Below, piece by piece: positions 15,668 through 21,931 of a stretch of DNA of 27,774 nucleotides. Origin of the DNA: Chloroflexota bacterium (lineage in GTDB: Bacteria; Chloroflexota; Dehalococcoidia; RBG-13-53-26); the NCBI GenBank assembly GCA_030616195.1, contig JAUWXW010000003.1:1-27774 (forward strand), in the 5' to 3' direction. Both the position numbers and the translations under genes were made by a program. The notes beneath the pieces are model-generated. The model saw only the letters and a program-made list of their open reading frames with translations, did not search any database and was not told the DNA's origin. Each line of letters opens with the position of its first letter. The stretch's first letter is position 1.

Positions 15668-17145
15668 ACGTATTGCCTCCGTCTCCGGGGAAACTTGGGT
15701 TGGTACTGGCTCGCTATGCCTCGCAGGGTAGGCACGTAGCCAAACACGTCCACAAGGTAGTAGGCCATTGCCTTGAGCGCGTGGTTGTGAGCGTCAATCG
15801 GGTTTTCTGCGTATGCAGTTGACTTACCCTCTCTGATGTCCCGATGTTTGTACTTTCCATGCTCGGCGATTGCGTTCTCGCAGCGCCGAGCATAGACGAT
15901 GCGTGGGGTTAGCAGAGGAGTACCAATGATGTCGGCTTTTTCTCCATACCCAGGGTTGTCAAGGAAACTGCGATAGCGGCTGATGCCGTCTGGGATGGGT
16001 ACAAACTGAGAGCGCAGATGCAGGCCCGTCAGTTCTTCCCAGAGTTCGATCTGAGATTTCTGAGCGGCGTGTTTTCGTGCTTCTACGTCGATCACTGCAC
16101 CGGTGACATACCGCCACCAGCGCTTGCCCTGAGCGGCGGAGATGATGTGTTCCCCCAATGTCTGGCGGCGGTAGATTTCGTCTACCACACGCACCATGTT
16201 ATCGCTGCGCCAGATCGCCAATACCGCATAGGGGTTGTTGTAGCCGGGGTCAATGGCGAGTTCGATCTCGCCCTGGAAATCCTCCCAATCGTCCACTATG
16301 TCCTCTTGGGTGTGAATATCCCAGCGGAACTCTGGAAAAACCAGAGTGGACGGCGGACAAGGCTCTGCACCGAAGCGTTCCTGAAACATTGCGGGCGGAT
16401 AGGTGGCTCTGAGAGCCTTGATTTCAGGATCATCGAGGCCACCAGGGTATATGTAAGTATTGCTCCAGGTGGGGATGGAGAAGGAGATACCACCATCTTC
16501 GTTTTCGTGTCGCCACTTGCGCCAATATTCGGGATACCAGCCAAGTGAGCCCTCGAAGGTTCCTGACAGAGTGAGATAGCCACGCTTCTCAGCTACACGA
16601 CCACGGAGTCTCAGAAATACTTCGAGTGTTTGCTGTGCCGCTTCGCACATCAGCACAAAATCAGGCGCATCGGCGGCTAGGCGCAGTACGTCATCGGAAC
16701 TCTTGGTCAGCATCCGATAACCTGGTCCCTGTGCCTCTAAGCTACCCAATCGAGGGAGGTAAGATTTGTCCACAAGCCCCAACTTTTTGAGGTCTTCAAA
16801 CGCATAACTAAATTCTGGCTTTGCCATTTCGTAGATGCCGCCGACGATCCAAATGAGCTTGTCGGGCTTGTCGGCGTGCTCCAAGATATAAAGTACAGGT
16901 TCAGCGGCACTAAGTCTGCTTTTTCCCGCTCGCTCCCCGCCCGCCACCAGCTTCAACCTCGCTGGGTGCAGGTGTACCGGCATCTGTCCCAGATGGGGCC
17001 AGTAGCCTGTGCCGTTCTTCAACAGCCGCAACAATCTTAACCTCGTCTGCACTGAGGACGAGAGGTGATTCGAGAATTTGTTTGACAAGAATTTCCAGTC
17101 TCGTCTTTCGTTCCGTGCCTGTGGGGGCCTTATCGCCGAGGGCAT
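15664..17145 (-). CDS. terL: Terminase large subunit
   Basis: 493 residues if started at the ATG at 17145. It packages DNA using an N-terminal ATPase and a C-terminal nuclease. Walker A is GGERAGKS (residues 69-76), preceded by the typical GYWPHLGQMPVHLHPARLKL. The Walker B region is DFVLMCEAAQ, with Cys where Asp is common before the catalytic Glu; coupling motif LSGTFEG follows. The RNase H-like nuclease acidic residues appear in ELAIDPGYNNPYAV, GAVIDVEARKHAA and ENPIDAHNHALKA. The start is unsure: no ribosome site precedes the ATG at 17145, and a GTG at 17052 would give a more usual 38-residue lead before Walker A. Either start lies inside the upstream gene, which overlaps up to 236 bases in another frame. 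Confidence 0.88.
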   Translation of the reverse strand: MPSAIRPPQARNERRDWKFLSNKFSNHLSSSVQTRLRLLRLLKNGTGYWPHLGQMPVHLHPARLKLVAGGERAGKSRLSAAEPVLYILEHADKPDKLIWIVGGIYEMAKPEFSYAFEDLKKLGLVDKSYLPRLGSLEAQGPGYRMLTKSSDDVLRLAADAPDFVLMCEAAQQTLEVFLRLRGRVAEKRGYLTLSGTFEGSLGWYPEYWRKWRHENEDGGISFSIPTWSNTYIYPGGLDDPEIKALRATYPPAMFQERFGAEPCPPSTLVFPEFRWDIHTQEDIVDDWEDFQGEIELAIDPGYNNPYAVLAIWRSDNMVRVVDEIYRRQTLGEHIISAAQGKRWWRYVTGAVIDVEARKHAAQKSQIELWEELTGLHLRSQFVPIPDGISRYRSFLDNPGYGEKADIIGTPLLTPRIVYARRCENAIAEHGKYKHRDIREGKSTAYAENPIDAHNHALKAMAYYLVDVFGYVPTLRGIASQYQPKFPRRRRQYV

Positions 17146-17434
17146 ACCGGAACAATAACTCGGCGGCCTTGTTGCCTTGGGCAGATTTCTCTTTTGCCAA
17201 CTCTATCTTAGAGCGGATGATCTCTTTCCAGTCCTCGCTTGTCAGCTCATCGGCAAAGACCATCCAGTAACCACGCACCATGTCACGCAGGACATCGAGG
17301 GCATGATAATCTGCCTGGGTCAGTGTCTTGCCCAGATGTTTCGCCATACCCTTGCGCTCAAAGAAGTCGCGCTTTTTGTACTGCCCCTTTTCGTCGCGGC
17401 CATCGTCGGGCCGTTCGGGAACTTTGTGCCCCAT
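16910..17434 (-). CDS. Putative terminase small subunit
   Basis: 174 residues. The N-terminus is charged and basic (GHKVPERPDDGRDEKGQYKK). The middle is helical (ADYHALDVLRDMVRGYW, then TSEDWKEIIRSKIELAKEKS) and followed by LLFRYALGDKAPTGTERKTR. The last 35 residues are low complexity (GTDAGTPAPSEVEAGGGRGA) and are encoded by DNA that also encodes the terminase Walker A region in another frame. The assignment rests on position directly upstream of the large terminase and on a small helical build; a clear helix-turn-helix was not seen. It starts one base overlapping the upstream stop (TGATG). Confidence 0.5.
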   Translation of the reverse strand: MGHKVPERPDDGRDEKGQYKKRDFFERKGMAKHLGKTLTQADYHALDVLRDMVRGYWMVFADELTSEDWKEIIRSKIELAKEKSAQGNKAAELLFRYALGDKAPTGTERKTRLEILVKQILESPLVLSADEVKIVAAVEERHRLLAPSGTDAGTPAPSEVEAGGGRGASGKKQT

Positions 17435-17661
17435 CAGCGCCGCCGTTTCTTGCGTCGCATCTTGCCTAATGTCATGGCAAGCCGCGCCCGCTTGCCAACT
17501 TTGCCTTTAGCCTTGGCTTTCTTGGCAAGCCATGCCTTGTTGATTGTGCCCCTGGCGGTGATGGCCCCCCCGCGTTTGGCCTGGGCGCGGAGTGCGCCCT
17601 TCTTTTTGATTGCCCCTGCGATCCACTTCTTCTTCTTGCGTTTTGTCTTTCGCTTCGCCAT
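17434..17661 (-). CDS. Very basic small phage protein
   Basis: 75 residues, of which nearly half are Lys or Arg, beginning MAKRKTKRKKKKWIAGAIKK and continuing GALRAQAKRGGAI and GTINKAWLAKKAK. The 'WI..AIk..GaLra.a...G' pattern is seen in short basic phage proteins; nucleic acid binding or a condensation role is likely from charge alone. I chose the ATG at 17661, not the upstream GTG at 17727, because a strong promoter lies between them. With that promoter the predicted transcription start falls on this ATG, so the message would be leaderless. First gene of the leftward late operon. Confidence 0.7.
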   Translation of the reverse strand: MAKRKTKRKKKKWIAGAIKKKGALRAQAKRGGAITARGTINKAWLAKKAKAKGKVGKRARLAMTLGKMRRKKRRR

Positions 17662-17667
17662 AGCCCC

Positions 17668-17697
17668 ATTATACCACAGTTTCAGCCGCTGCGTCAA
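17668..17697 (-). promoter_or_regulatory. Leftward promoter of the head operon (extended -10)
   Basis: Minus strand TTGACG (17697-17692), 18-base spacer, TATAAT (17673-17668), with TGG immediately before the -10. Six bases separate the -10 from the ATG at 17661. The spacer's second half, CTGAAACTGTGG, recurs at 5754-5765. Confidence 0.75.
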
Positions 17698-17716
17698 CAT
17701 AACAAATCTTAAAGTT

Positions 17717-17742
17717 GCTTGCCCCACCTGAAGTGGGACTTG
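17717..17742. promoter_or_regulatory. Palindrome between divergent promoters, candidate operator (group A copy)
   Basis: GCTTG, CCCCAC, CTGAA, GTGGGA, CTTG, the same 26-base layout as the copies inside late genes. Its right edge overlaps the -35 (17740-17745) of the rightward promoter, and its left edge is 20 bases from the -35 of the leftward promoter. A DNA-binding protein here could affect both promoters. Confidence 0.6.
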
Positions 17743-17768
17743 ACAAAACTATATAGATGTGATATAAT
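17740..17768 (+). promoter_or_regulatory. Rightward early promoter, consensus sigma70 with extended -10
   Basis: TTGACA (17740-17745), 17-base spacer, TATAAT (17763-17768), and TGA directly before the -10. All six bases of both hexamers match consensus. Predicted start about 17775, four bases before the tRNA-like sequence. Confidence 0.85.
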
Positions 17769-17778
17769 TAAGGCAACG

Positions 17779-17869
17779 GGCGAGGTGACGTAAAGGGCAG
17801 ACGTTGAAGGGAATAGCCTCAGGCGGTGATTCGCTATTCGCCGTGCAGGTTCGAATCCTGCCCTCGCCA
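17779..17869 (+). tRNA. tRNA-like gene, class II shape, anticodon not assignable
   Basis: The 7-bp acceptor stem is perfect (GGCGAGG 17779-17785 with CCTCGCC 17862-17868), followed by A as discriminator and no encoded CCA. The T arm is perfect (GCAGG, loop TTCGAAT, CCTGC, 17845-17861). A 3-4 bp D stem (ACG(T)/(A)CGT) encloses a loop with GGGCAGA, as in Leu/Ser tRNAs. Between the D and T arms are 40 bases, right for a tRNA with a long variable arm. However, the expected anticodon arm (17805-17821) would have one mismatch and no U33. Instead GAATAGC (17811-17817) pairs with GCTATTC (17833-17839). A CTCAGGC string like a Leu-CAG loop occurs out of register. It may be a degenerate tRNA, an att-site remnant, or a tRNA-shaped leader. 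Confidence 0.5.
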
Positions 17870-17882
17870 CTGGAGGCACAGA

Positions 17883-18107
17883 ATGAAAGGGATACGAAAG
17901 CTGATCTCTTTTTACCCCGCAGATATGAGGATCGTAGAATTGGTGCAAGCCGCCTATAATTGTACCTTCACTGCTGCGGTGCGGATGATCATAAGGGACT
18001 GGGGAAGACGCCTGGAGTTGGCGGAAAAAGCGTTGGCTCAAGGAAAAATCCTTCCTGACGAATATAAGCAGAGCGTGACTGAGTTGACGACCCTCACTCC
18101 GCTCTGA
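17883..18107 (+). CDS. Putative ribbon-helix-helix-type DNA-binding regulator
   Basis: 74 residues from the ATG at 17883, with TGGAGG six bases upstream and directly after the tRNA-like sequence. Residues 6-15 (KLISFYPADM) form a short strand followed by two helices (RIVELVQAAYNCT, then FTAAVRMIIRDWGRRLELAE), the order of an Arc/CopG-type ribbon-helix-helix domain, with a helical tail. Such proteins dimerise and bind short inverted repeats. Encoded first in the rightward transcript, next to a palindrome between two promoters, it is the obvious candidate for a switch protein. The fold is assigned by pattern only. Confidence 0.6.
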   Translation: MKGIRKLISFYPADMRIVELVQAAYNCTFTAAVRMIIRDWGRRLELAEKALAQGKILPDEYKQSVTELTTLTPL

Positions 18108-18388
18108 CGTTTCTCCTCCTTTGCTCAGGTGAGGGGTAGGGTGGTCCTGCCCCTCACCGAGACCCAGACAAGCCTGCGATGCGCCTGGTTAACGTCGACC
18201 TCTAACACGCCCCGGAAGGCCCAGCTTGATCGGCGGTGCTGGATAGACGGGGCCGACTGGGACGGGGCGATGTGGGCAGGCAAGCAGGGTCAATGGTGGG
18301 TTTCCGGCGTGTGAAACCCCTGTCTCAGACATGACATCATTGGCCCTGCTTAGGGCCTTAGCCTAACAAACAATGAAAGGATGAAATC
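18108..18388 (+). other. Structured intergenic region between regulator and early operon
   Basis: About 280 bases with no confident gene. It holds three hairpins: 18128-18158, 18298-18319 (GGGTTTC/GAAACCC) and 18342-18357 (GGCCCT, GCTT, AGGGCC). A frame from GTG 18129 or 18141 to 18314 ends with a plausible WIDGADWDGAMWAGKQGQWW segment but has no good ribosome site, so I do not call it a gene. Long untranslated structured leaders are often sites of transcript control. Confidence 0.5.
18128..18158 (+). promoter_or_regulatory. Strong 13-bp hairpin downstream of the regulator gene
   Basis: GGTGAGGGGTAGG (18128-18140) pairs with CCTGCCCCTCACC (18146-18158) with one T-G wobble and a five-base loop. 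It begins 20 bases after the regulator stop. No T-run follows, so it is not a standard intrinsic terminator; attenuation or transcript stabilisation is possible. Confidence 0.6.
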
Positions 18389-18637
18389 ATGGCTAGAGCA
18401 CGGGAAGACTTGAAGGAACTTGGCTTCGGGCCTATCTTGCATGAGGCAGAGCACGAGGTCTGGTCAGATGATCATGGTTACGACATAGAAATTCACTATG
18501 GCCATAAGGAGCCCTTGGATGATTGGGCAGATGAACTTGATGGGGACAAAGATGATCTCGTTAATGTTTGCCTTCAGATAATAGCTGCGTTTGAGAACTT
18601 CAAACGGATTACGCGGACTGAGGATTCTTGGGGATGA
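18389..18637 (+). CDS. Small acidic hypothetical protein
   Basis: 82 residues, beginning MARAREDLKELGFGPILHEA, with many Asp, Glu and His residues (WSDDHGYDIEIHYGHKEPLD) and a helical C-terminus. It is soluble. AAAGGATG lies ahead of the start. No family was recognised. It opens the rightward early operon after the structured region and overlaps the next gene (ATGA). Confidence 0.65.
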   Translation: MARAREDLKELGFGPILHEAEHEVWSDDHGYDIEIHYGHKEPLDDWADELDGDKDDLVNVCLQIIAAFENFKRITRTEDSWG

Positions 18638-18828
18638 TGAGCACAGAGCTGATTATAATTTGCCTCTTTGTCTCCCTTGTGGGAATGGGGATAGTATATT
18701 ACTGGCTCCTCGCATTGGTTTTTACGAGGAGCAAGGAGAAGTCTTTCCGTCAGGGCCTACGAGCACGTGGTTACTCAGAGCGAGAGATCGATGACGCCGT
18801 GATTAACTTTCTGAACAGGAACAAATGA
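18634..18828 (+). CDS. Small single-helix membrane protein
   Basis: 64 residues from ATG 18634, which overlaps the upstream stop as ATGA. Residues 5-30 (ELIIICLFVSLVGMGIVYYW) make one or two hydrophobic helices, followed by a basic segment (TRSKEKSFRQGLRARG) and an acidic-basic helix (SEREIDDAVINFLNRNK). The tail resembles a short helix-hairpin that could bind protein or nucleic acid at the membrane. Function unknown. Confidence 0.6.
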   Translation: MMSTELIIICLFVSLVGMGIVYYWLLALVFTRSKEKSFRQGLRARGYSEREIDDAVINFLNRNK

Positions 18829-18839
18829 AAGGAAAAGCA

Positions 18840-19550
18840 ATGAATGACCAGCACGATGTACTCGATGCCGCATTTGATCCAGAGCCCGAATTTGTCTATG
18901 GACAAATTCACTTCGAGGGCTATGAGGGGTTTGTGCAGAAGGGGCACAGAGGCGTTATTCGCTATGATGCCAACGCCCACGGCCCCGAACAGTGGCATAC
19001 TCCCGTGATCGACCTCGTCTTTACTCCGATTGACCCTTCGCGAAGGGTTTTCAAGGAAGAGCTTTTCCTTAGGTGGGCAGCCAGGAACCAAACCTGGCTC
19101 AAGATCGTTGGGCCAGCGATACAGGCCCTCCTCCCCGAATTGGAAAAACTCAAGGACCTTGTCCATGACCAGTACTCCATCTTGAAGACCCTCGACGGAA
19201 TGTACTTCGCAGCAGAATATGTCCCGCGCCCGGACAATAAAGAGGGTGAAACATGGACAACTCTCAAGCCCATGCAGGTCTTTGCAGATGAAGCAGCCTG
19301 CATAGCGGCCTACGAAGCCGACACTGGCAAGCAGATCGGCGGCAGCCCTGTGGCCGATCTGCCATTCATGCCCGATGATCCGGCCGATAAGCCTGCCCCC
19401 GACCCACAGCGTGCTACCTTGGCTGCTTTTTTGCCCATGCTATGGCAGCAATCAGGCAGAGACATGATCAAGTTTGCGGAGTTGCTGAGGGCCAACAACA
19501 TGCCCTTCAAGGTGGATGACTCAGAGGTTGTGGAGATGATGAAAGCATGA
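18840..19550 (+). CDS. Hypothetical early protein, possible ssDNA-binding role
   Basis: 236 residues from ATG 18840, chosen because AAAGGA lies about seven bases upstream; an ATG at 18825 overlapping the previous stop is the alternative. The N-terminal part (FVYGQIHFEGYEGFVQKGHR) is beta-rich and the middle is KIVGPAIQALLPELEKLKDL. The later segment has TTLKPMQVFADEAACIAAYE, then a Pro/Asp-rich linker and a helical C-terminus. It sits just upstream of an ERCC4 nuclease and a RecT-like protein, so a role as a single-strand-binding partner is conceivable. That is context, not homology. Confidence 0.55.
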   Translation: MNDQHDVLDAAFDPEPEFVYGQIHFEGYEGFVQKGHRGVIRYDANAHGPEQWHTPVIDLVFTPIDPSRRVFKEELFLRWAARNQTWLKIVGPAIQALLPELEKLKDLVHDQYSILKTLDGMYFAAEYVPRPDNKEGETWTTLKPMQVFADEAACIAAYEADTGKQIGGSPVADLPFMPDDPADKPAPDPQRATLAAFLPMLWQQSGRDMIKFAELLRANNMPFKVDDSEVVEMMKA

Positions 19551-19795
19551 ATGAGCTGGTCCTGACCTACGTATCTGAGAGCGAGCACCTAACCTACGAC
19601 GAGGCTCTGGCATTGGCAGAGGAACGAGACGCGCAGGCCGCCAGCGGGTTTGAGGCCAGTGTGCCTGATAGTGAGAGGCTTCTTTCCCCTGATGAGCTGA
19701 TGGCTTTGATTGCCCGAGAGGGAATCCGTCAGAATGTCGTCATGAGCGCCAGTTGCGGAGACCACTATCGTGTCAAAGTATGGGATAGCCTATGA
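19547..19795 (+). CDS. Small hypothetical early protein
   Basis: 82 residues, linked to both neighbours by four-base ATGA overlaps. The first half is acidic and helical (SEHLTYDEALALAEERDAQA), and the C-terminus has CGDHYRVKVWDS. No known domain was recognised. Tight coupling to the ERCC4-like nuclease gene suggests a related function. Confidence 0.65.
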   Translation: MNELVLTYVSESEHLTYDEALALAEERDAQAASGFEASVPDSERLLSPDELMALIAREGIRQNVVMSASCGDHYRVKVWDSL

Positions 19796-20481
19796 CTCTC
19801 AAAGCCGTCCTCCTCGACAGCCGAGAGCCCCTCTGGGTGCAGGGTCTGGGCTTTGGTGATGTGCCCATGAGTGTTACTGCGCTCTCTACTGGTGATGCCT
19901 GGCTTTCCGTCGAGGATGCCGTGATCATCGTGGAGCGCAAGACATTCCCCGACTTGCTGGGTAGCATCCAAGATGAGAGCATGTTCAACCAGGTGGCCCG
20001 CATGGTGAAGTTGTCGCCGTGGTGTTACCTGGTGGTGCAGGGCAGAGGGCAGCTTAGCCAAGATGGAAAACATGTGACTCACGCAGGCTTGCCTAATCCC
20101 TGGCTGGTGCATCGTGTCGAGGGGGCATTAGCAACGATTCAACAACTTGGCGTCACTGTGGTTCGCATTGGGGCACAACCACACAACTACCATGCCGCTC
20201 TGCTATGGCTCGCTGGCCGCAAACGTGGCGAGGTCAAAGTTGCACCACGCCGTGAGGCGGTCATGCAATCGTCGGGAGAGCGGGTGCTATGTTCTCTGCC
20301 CGGCATCTCTGAGATCAAGGCGCAAGCCCTCCTCGCTCACTGCGCAACGGCGGCTTGGGCCTTCGTCTACCTCACCGGCGAGGGTGGCGGCAAAGTTCCA
20401 GGCATTGGGCTAGCCACGAAAGAAGCAGCGCGTCAGGCACTGGGTCTGGAAGATGACCAAACTTTAGAGGTATACTACTAA
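19792..20481 (+). CDS. ERCC4/XPF-family nuclease with C-terminal helix-hairpin-helix
   Basis: 229 residues. The ERCC4 nuclease signature is present: D9-S-R-E12 near the N-terminus, D35, and E48-R-K50-x3-D54 (ERKTFPD) followed by LLGSIQDE. These residues form the metal site that cuts branched or flapped DNA. Residues after about 155 (VLCSLPGISEIKAQALLAHC, then GGGKVPGIGLATKEAAR) look like paired helix-hairpin-helix DNA-binding motifs, as in XPF/Mus81. In this operon it probably processes recombination intermediates together with the annealing protein and the PD-(D/E)XK nuclease. Confidence 0.85.
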   Translation: MTLKAVLLDSREPLWVQGLGFGDVPMSVTALSTGDAWLSVEDAVIIVERKTFPDLLGSIQDESMFNQVARMVKLSPWCYLVVQGRGQLSQDGKHVTHAGLPNPWLVHRVEGALATIQQLGVTVVRIGAQPHNYHAALLWLAGRKRGEVKVAPRREAVMQSSGERVLCSLPGISEIKAQALLAHCATAAWAFVYLTGEGGGKVPGIGLATKEAARQALGLEDDQTLEVYY

Positions 20482-20492
20482 GGAGGCAACGA

Positions 20493-20723
20493 GTGAGTAA
20501 AGAGGTAACACTGGTCGGACTCAGGTTTGGCCTCGTCGGAGGAGTGGCGTGTTTGCTACTAGTGATAATTTCCTTAGCCGCGTTTGCTCGGCAGGAATAT
20601 GGCGCGTTGGTCGGTTTTTTGGTATTCGCCTCGATGTTTTCTGTATGGTTTGGCACACTTGCGATTGTTGTTTACAGTGCCGTTCATCAATTAAACGAAT
20701 TACCAGGAGGTTCTAATGAGTAA
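20493..20723 (+). CDS. Small two-helix membrane protein
   Basis: 76 residues from a GTG at 20493 with AGGAGG seven bases upstream. Two hydrophobic segments are visible: about residues 7-31 (VGLRFGLVGGVACLLLVIIS) and 40-63 (LVGFLVFASMFSVWFGTLAI), with a short polar link and an acidic end. Two-helix proteins of this size are common in phages and some are holins, but position in the recombination block argues against assigning lysis. Function unknown. Overlaps the RecT-like gene start by eight bases. Confidence 0.65.
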   Translation: MSKEVTLVGLRFGLVGGVACLLLVIISLAAFARQEYGALVGFLVFASMFSVWFGTLAIVVYSAVHQLNELPGGSNE

Positions 20724-21522
20724 AGCAATTGTAGCAGTCAGGCCCAATGACTGGGCCATGATCAAAGAGATCGCACCGGTTGCGGCTACAGCCCGAATGT
20801 TCGGGGTGACAGAGCCACAGGCCGCTATCGTCATGCTCAAGGGCTATGAGCTAGGACTGGGTTTGGCGGCGGCTTTTGAATTCATCCATGTGATCGACGG
20901 CAAGCCGTCAGTCAGTCCCAAGGGGGCGCTGGCGCTGATCCACCAGAGCGGTGAACTCAAGGAATTGAAGATTGAGGATTTCAAAGATAGTGGGGGAAAT
21001 CCCACCGAGTGCTCCGTTTACATGGAGCGCACCAGTGGCTTCCGGTACGGAGCCACATACAGCATGGAAGATGCCAAACGCGCTGGCATAGTGAAGCCTG
21101 GCTCTGGTTGGGAGAAGTACCCCGCAAACATGCTCCGCTGGCGCGCGGTCGGCTATTGCGCCGACGTGGTGTTCCCTGACGTGATCGGTGGGATGCTGAG
21201 ACCAGAGGAGCTGGGCGCAGAGGTTGACGAAGGCGGAGAGCCGCTATGGTCAGAGGTTACGACCACGATTCCCCCACTTGCTACCGTTGAGGGTGCTGTC
21301 TCGTCCAAGCCACAGCTTCAGGACATGCCCACCATCCCCACGCCATCAGCGGAGCTGATTGAAAAAGCCACCATGAAGGCTACCCTACCTGCTACCATCG
21401 ACGCCTTGCTCGCGGCGGGTTACACCGCTGAGCAGATCGTGGTCGCCAACGAGGGCATAATCCCCGCCACGGCGGAAGATTGTCAACGGGTGGCAAAGAT
21501 TTTGGAGGAGCAAGAATGTTGA
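20716..21522 (+). CDS. RecT-like single-strand annealing protein
   Basis: 268 residues. The segment ATARMFGVTEPQAAIVMLKG, then YELGLGLAAAFEFIHVIDGK, then PSVSPKGALALIHQSGELK, and later EDAKRAGIVKPGSGWEKYP with NMLRWRAVGYCADVVFPDVI reproduces the conserved order of RecT-family annealing proteins. Such proteins coat single strands and pair complementary DNA during phage recombination. The C-terminal 80 residues are Pro/Thr-rich then helical and are probably a partner-binding tail. GGAGG precedes the ATG. The usual partner, an exonuclease, is encoded two genes downstream. Confidence 0.85.
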   Translation: MSKAIVAVRPNDWAMIKEIAPVAATARMFGVTEPQAAIVMLKGYELGLGLAAAFEFIHVIDGKPSVSPKGALALIHQSGELKELKIEDFKDSGGNPTECSVYMERTSGFRYGATYSMEDAKRAGIVKPGSGWEKYPANMLRWRAVGYCADVVFPDVIGGMLRPEELGAEVDEGGEPLWSEVTTTIPPLATVEGAVSSKPQLQDMPTIPTPSAELIEKATMKATLPATIDALLAAGYTAEQIVVANEGIIPATAEDCQRVAKILEEQEC

Positions 21523-21659
21523 TGGTTCCGATCTTCGCGCTACTCACTTACGGGGCGTTCAAGCTACTCGGCAGAGCACCTAAGTACACTCGCCACCTTT
21601 GTTTCTGGGGTTTGCTGTGGCTTCTCAGCCTCGTCGTGAATCTCAGCTACCAAGTGTAA
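21516..21659 (+). CDS. Small membrane microprotein
   Basis: 47 residues from ATG 21516, overlapping the end of the RecT-like gene, with GGAGG upstream. The peptide is hydrophobic: MLMVPIFALLTYGAFKLLGR is followed by a basic APKYTRH link and then FWGLLWLLSLVVNLSYQV. Two short membrane segments flank a basic loop. The stop is at 21657-21659, just before the next AGGAGG. Similar microproteins occur throughout this operon. Confidence 0.6.
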   Translation: MLMVPIFALLTYGAFKLLGRAPKYTRHLCFWGLLWLLSLVVNLSYQV

Positions 21660-21670
21660 GGAGGAACAAG

Positions 21671-21931
21671 ATGTACTACAAGGTTAATGTCTATAAAGCA
21701 CAGAGAATAGGTGAGGAAGAAGTACAATCAGTACTTATCAGGATCGATGAGGAGATTCCACGTCCTTCCTCATTAGATGATACTGAGGTATTTGAAAACG
21801 ACAGCCAAAACCTGGAATTGTTGCTTCATCGTGCACTTCCTGGTGGGACGTATGACCGCTTGCTTGGAGAGATGCTGAGACGGCAAGCCAGCAAGTATAT
21901 TGTCTCTCATGGAGGGTTAGATGCCAGTTGA
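21671..21931 (+). CDS. Small hypothetical early protein
   Basis: 86 residues from ATG 21671, with AAGGAGG directly upstream; the same frame is open to 21599 but lacks a ribosome site. It begins MYYKVNVYKAQRIGEEEVQS with a likely beta strand pattern, then an acidic stretch and a helical C-terminus (LLGEMLRRQASKYIVSHGG). No family was recognised. It overlaps the start of the nuclease gene by 11 bases. Confidence 0.65.
   Translation: MYYKVNVYKAQRIGEEEVQSVLIRIDEEIPRPSSLDDTEVFENDSQNLELLLHRALPGGTYDRLLGEMLRRQASKYIVSHGGLDAS

Noticed and set aside
16910..17434. Calling this gene a confirmed small terminase
   Set aside because: Only position and helical composition support it; no DNA-binding motif was clear, so the call is kept tentative.
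17662..17727. N-terminal extension of the basic protein from a GTG at 17727
   Set aside because: It would be translated through the palindrome and both promoter boxes; the start at 17661 fits the promoter better.
18129..18314. Possible 61-codon gene in the structured region
   Set aside because: The end of the peptide looks plausible, but the GTG starts lie inside a 13-bp hairpin and no proper ribosome site is present.
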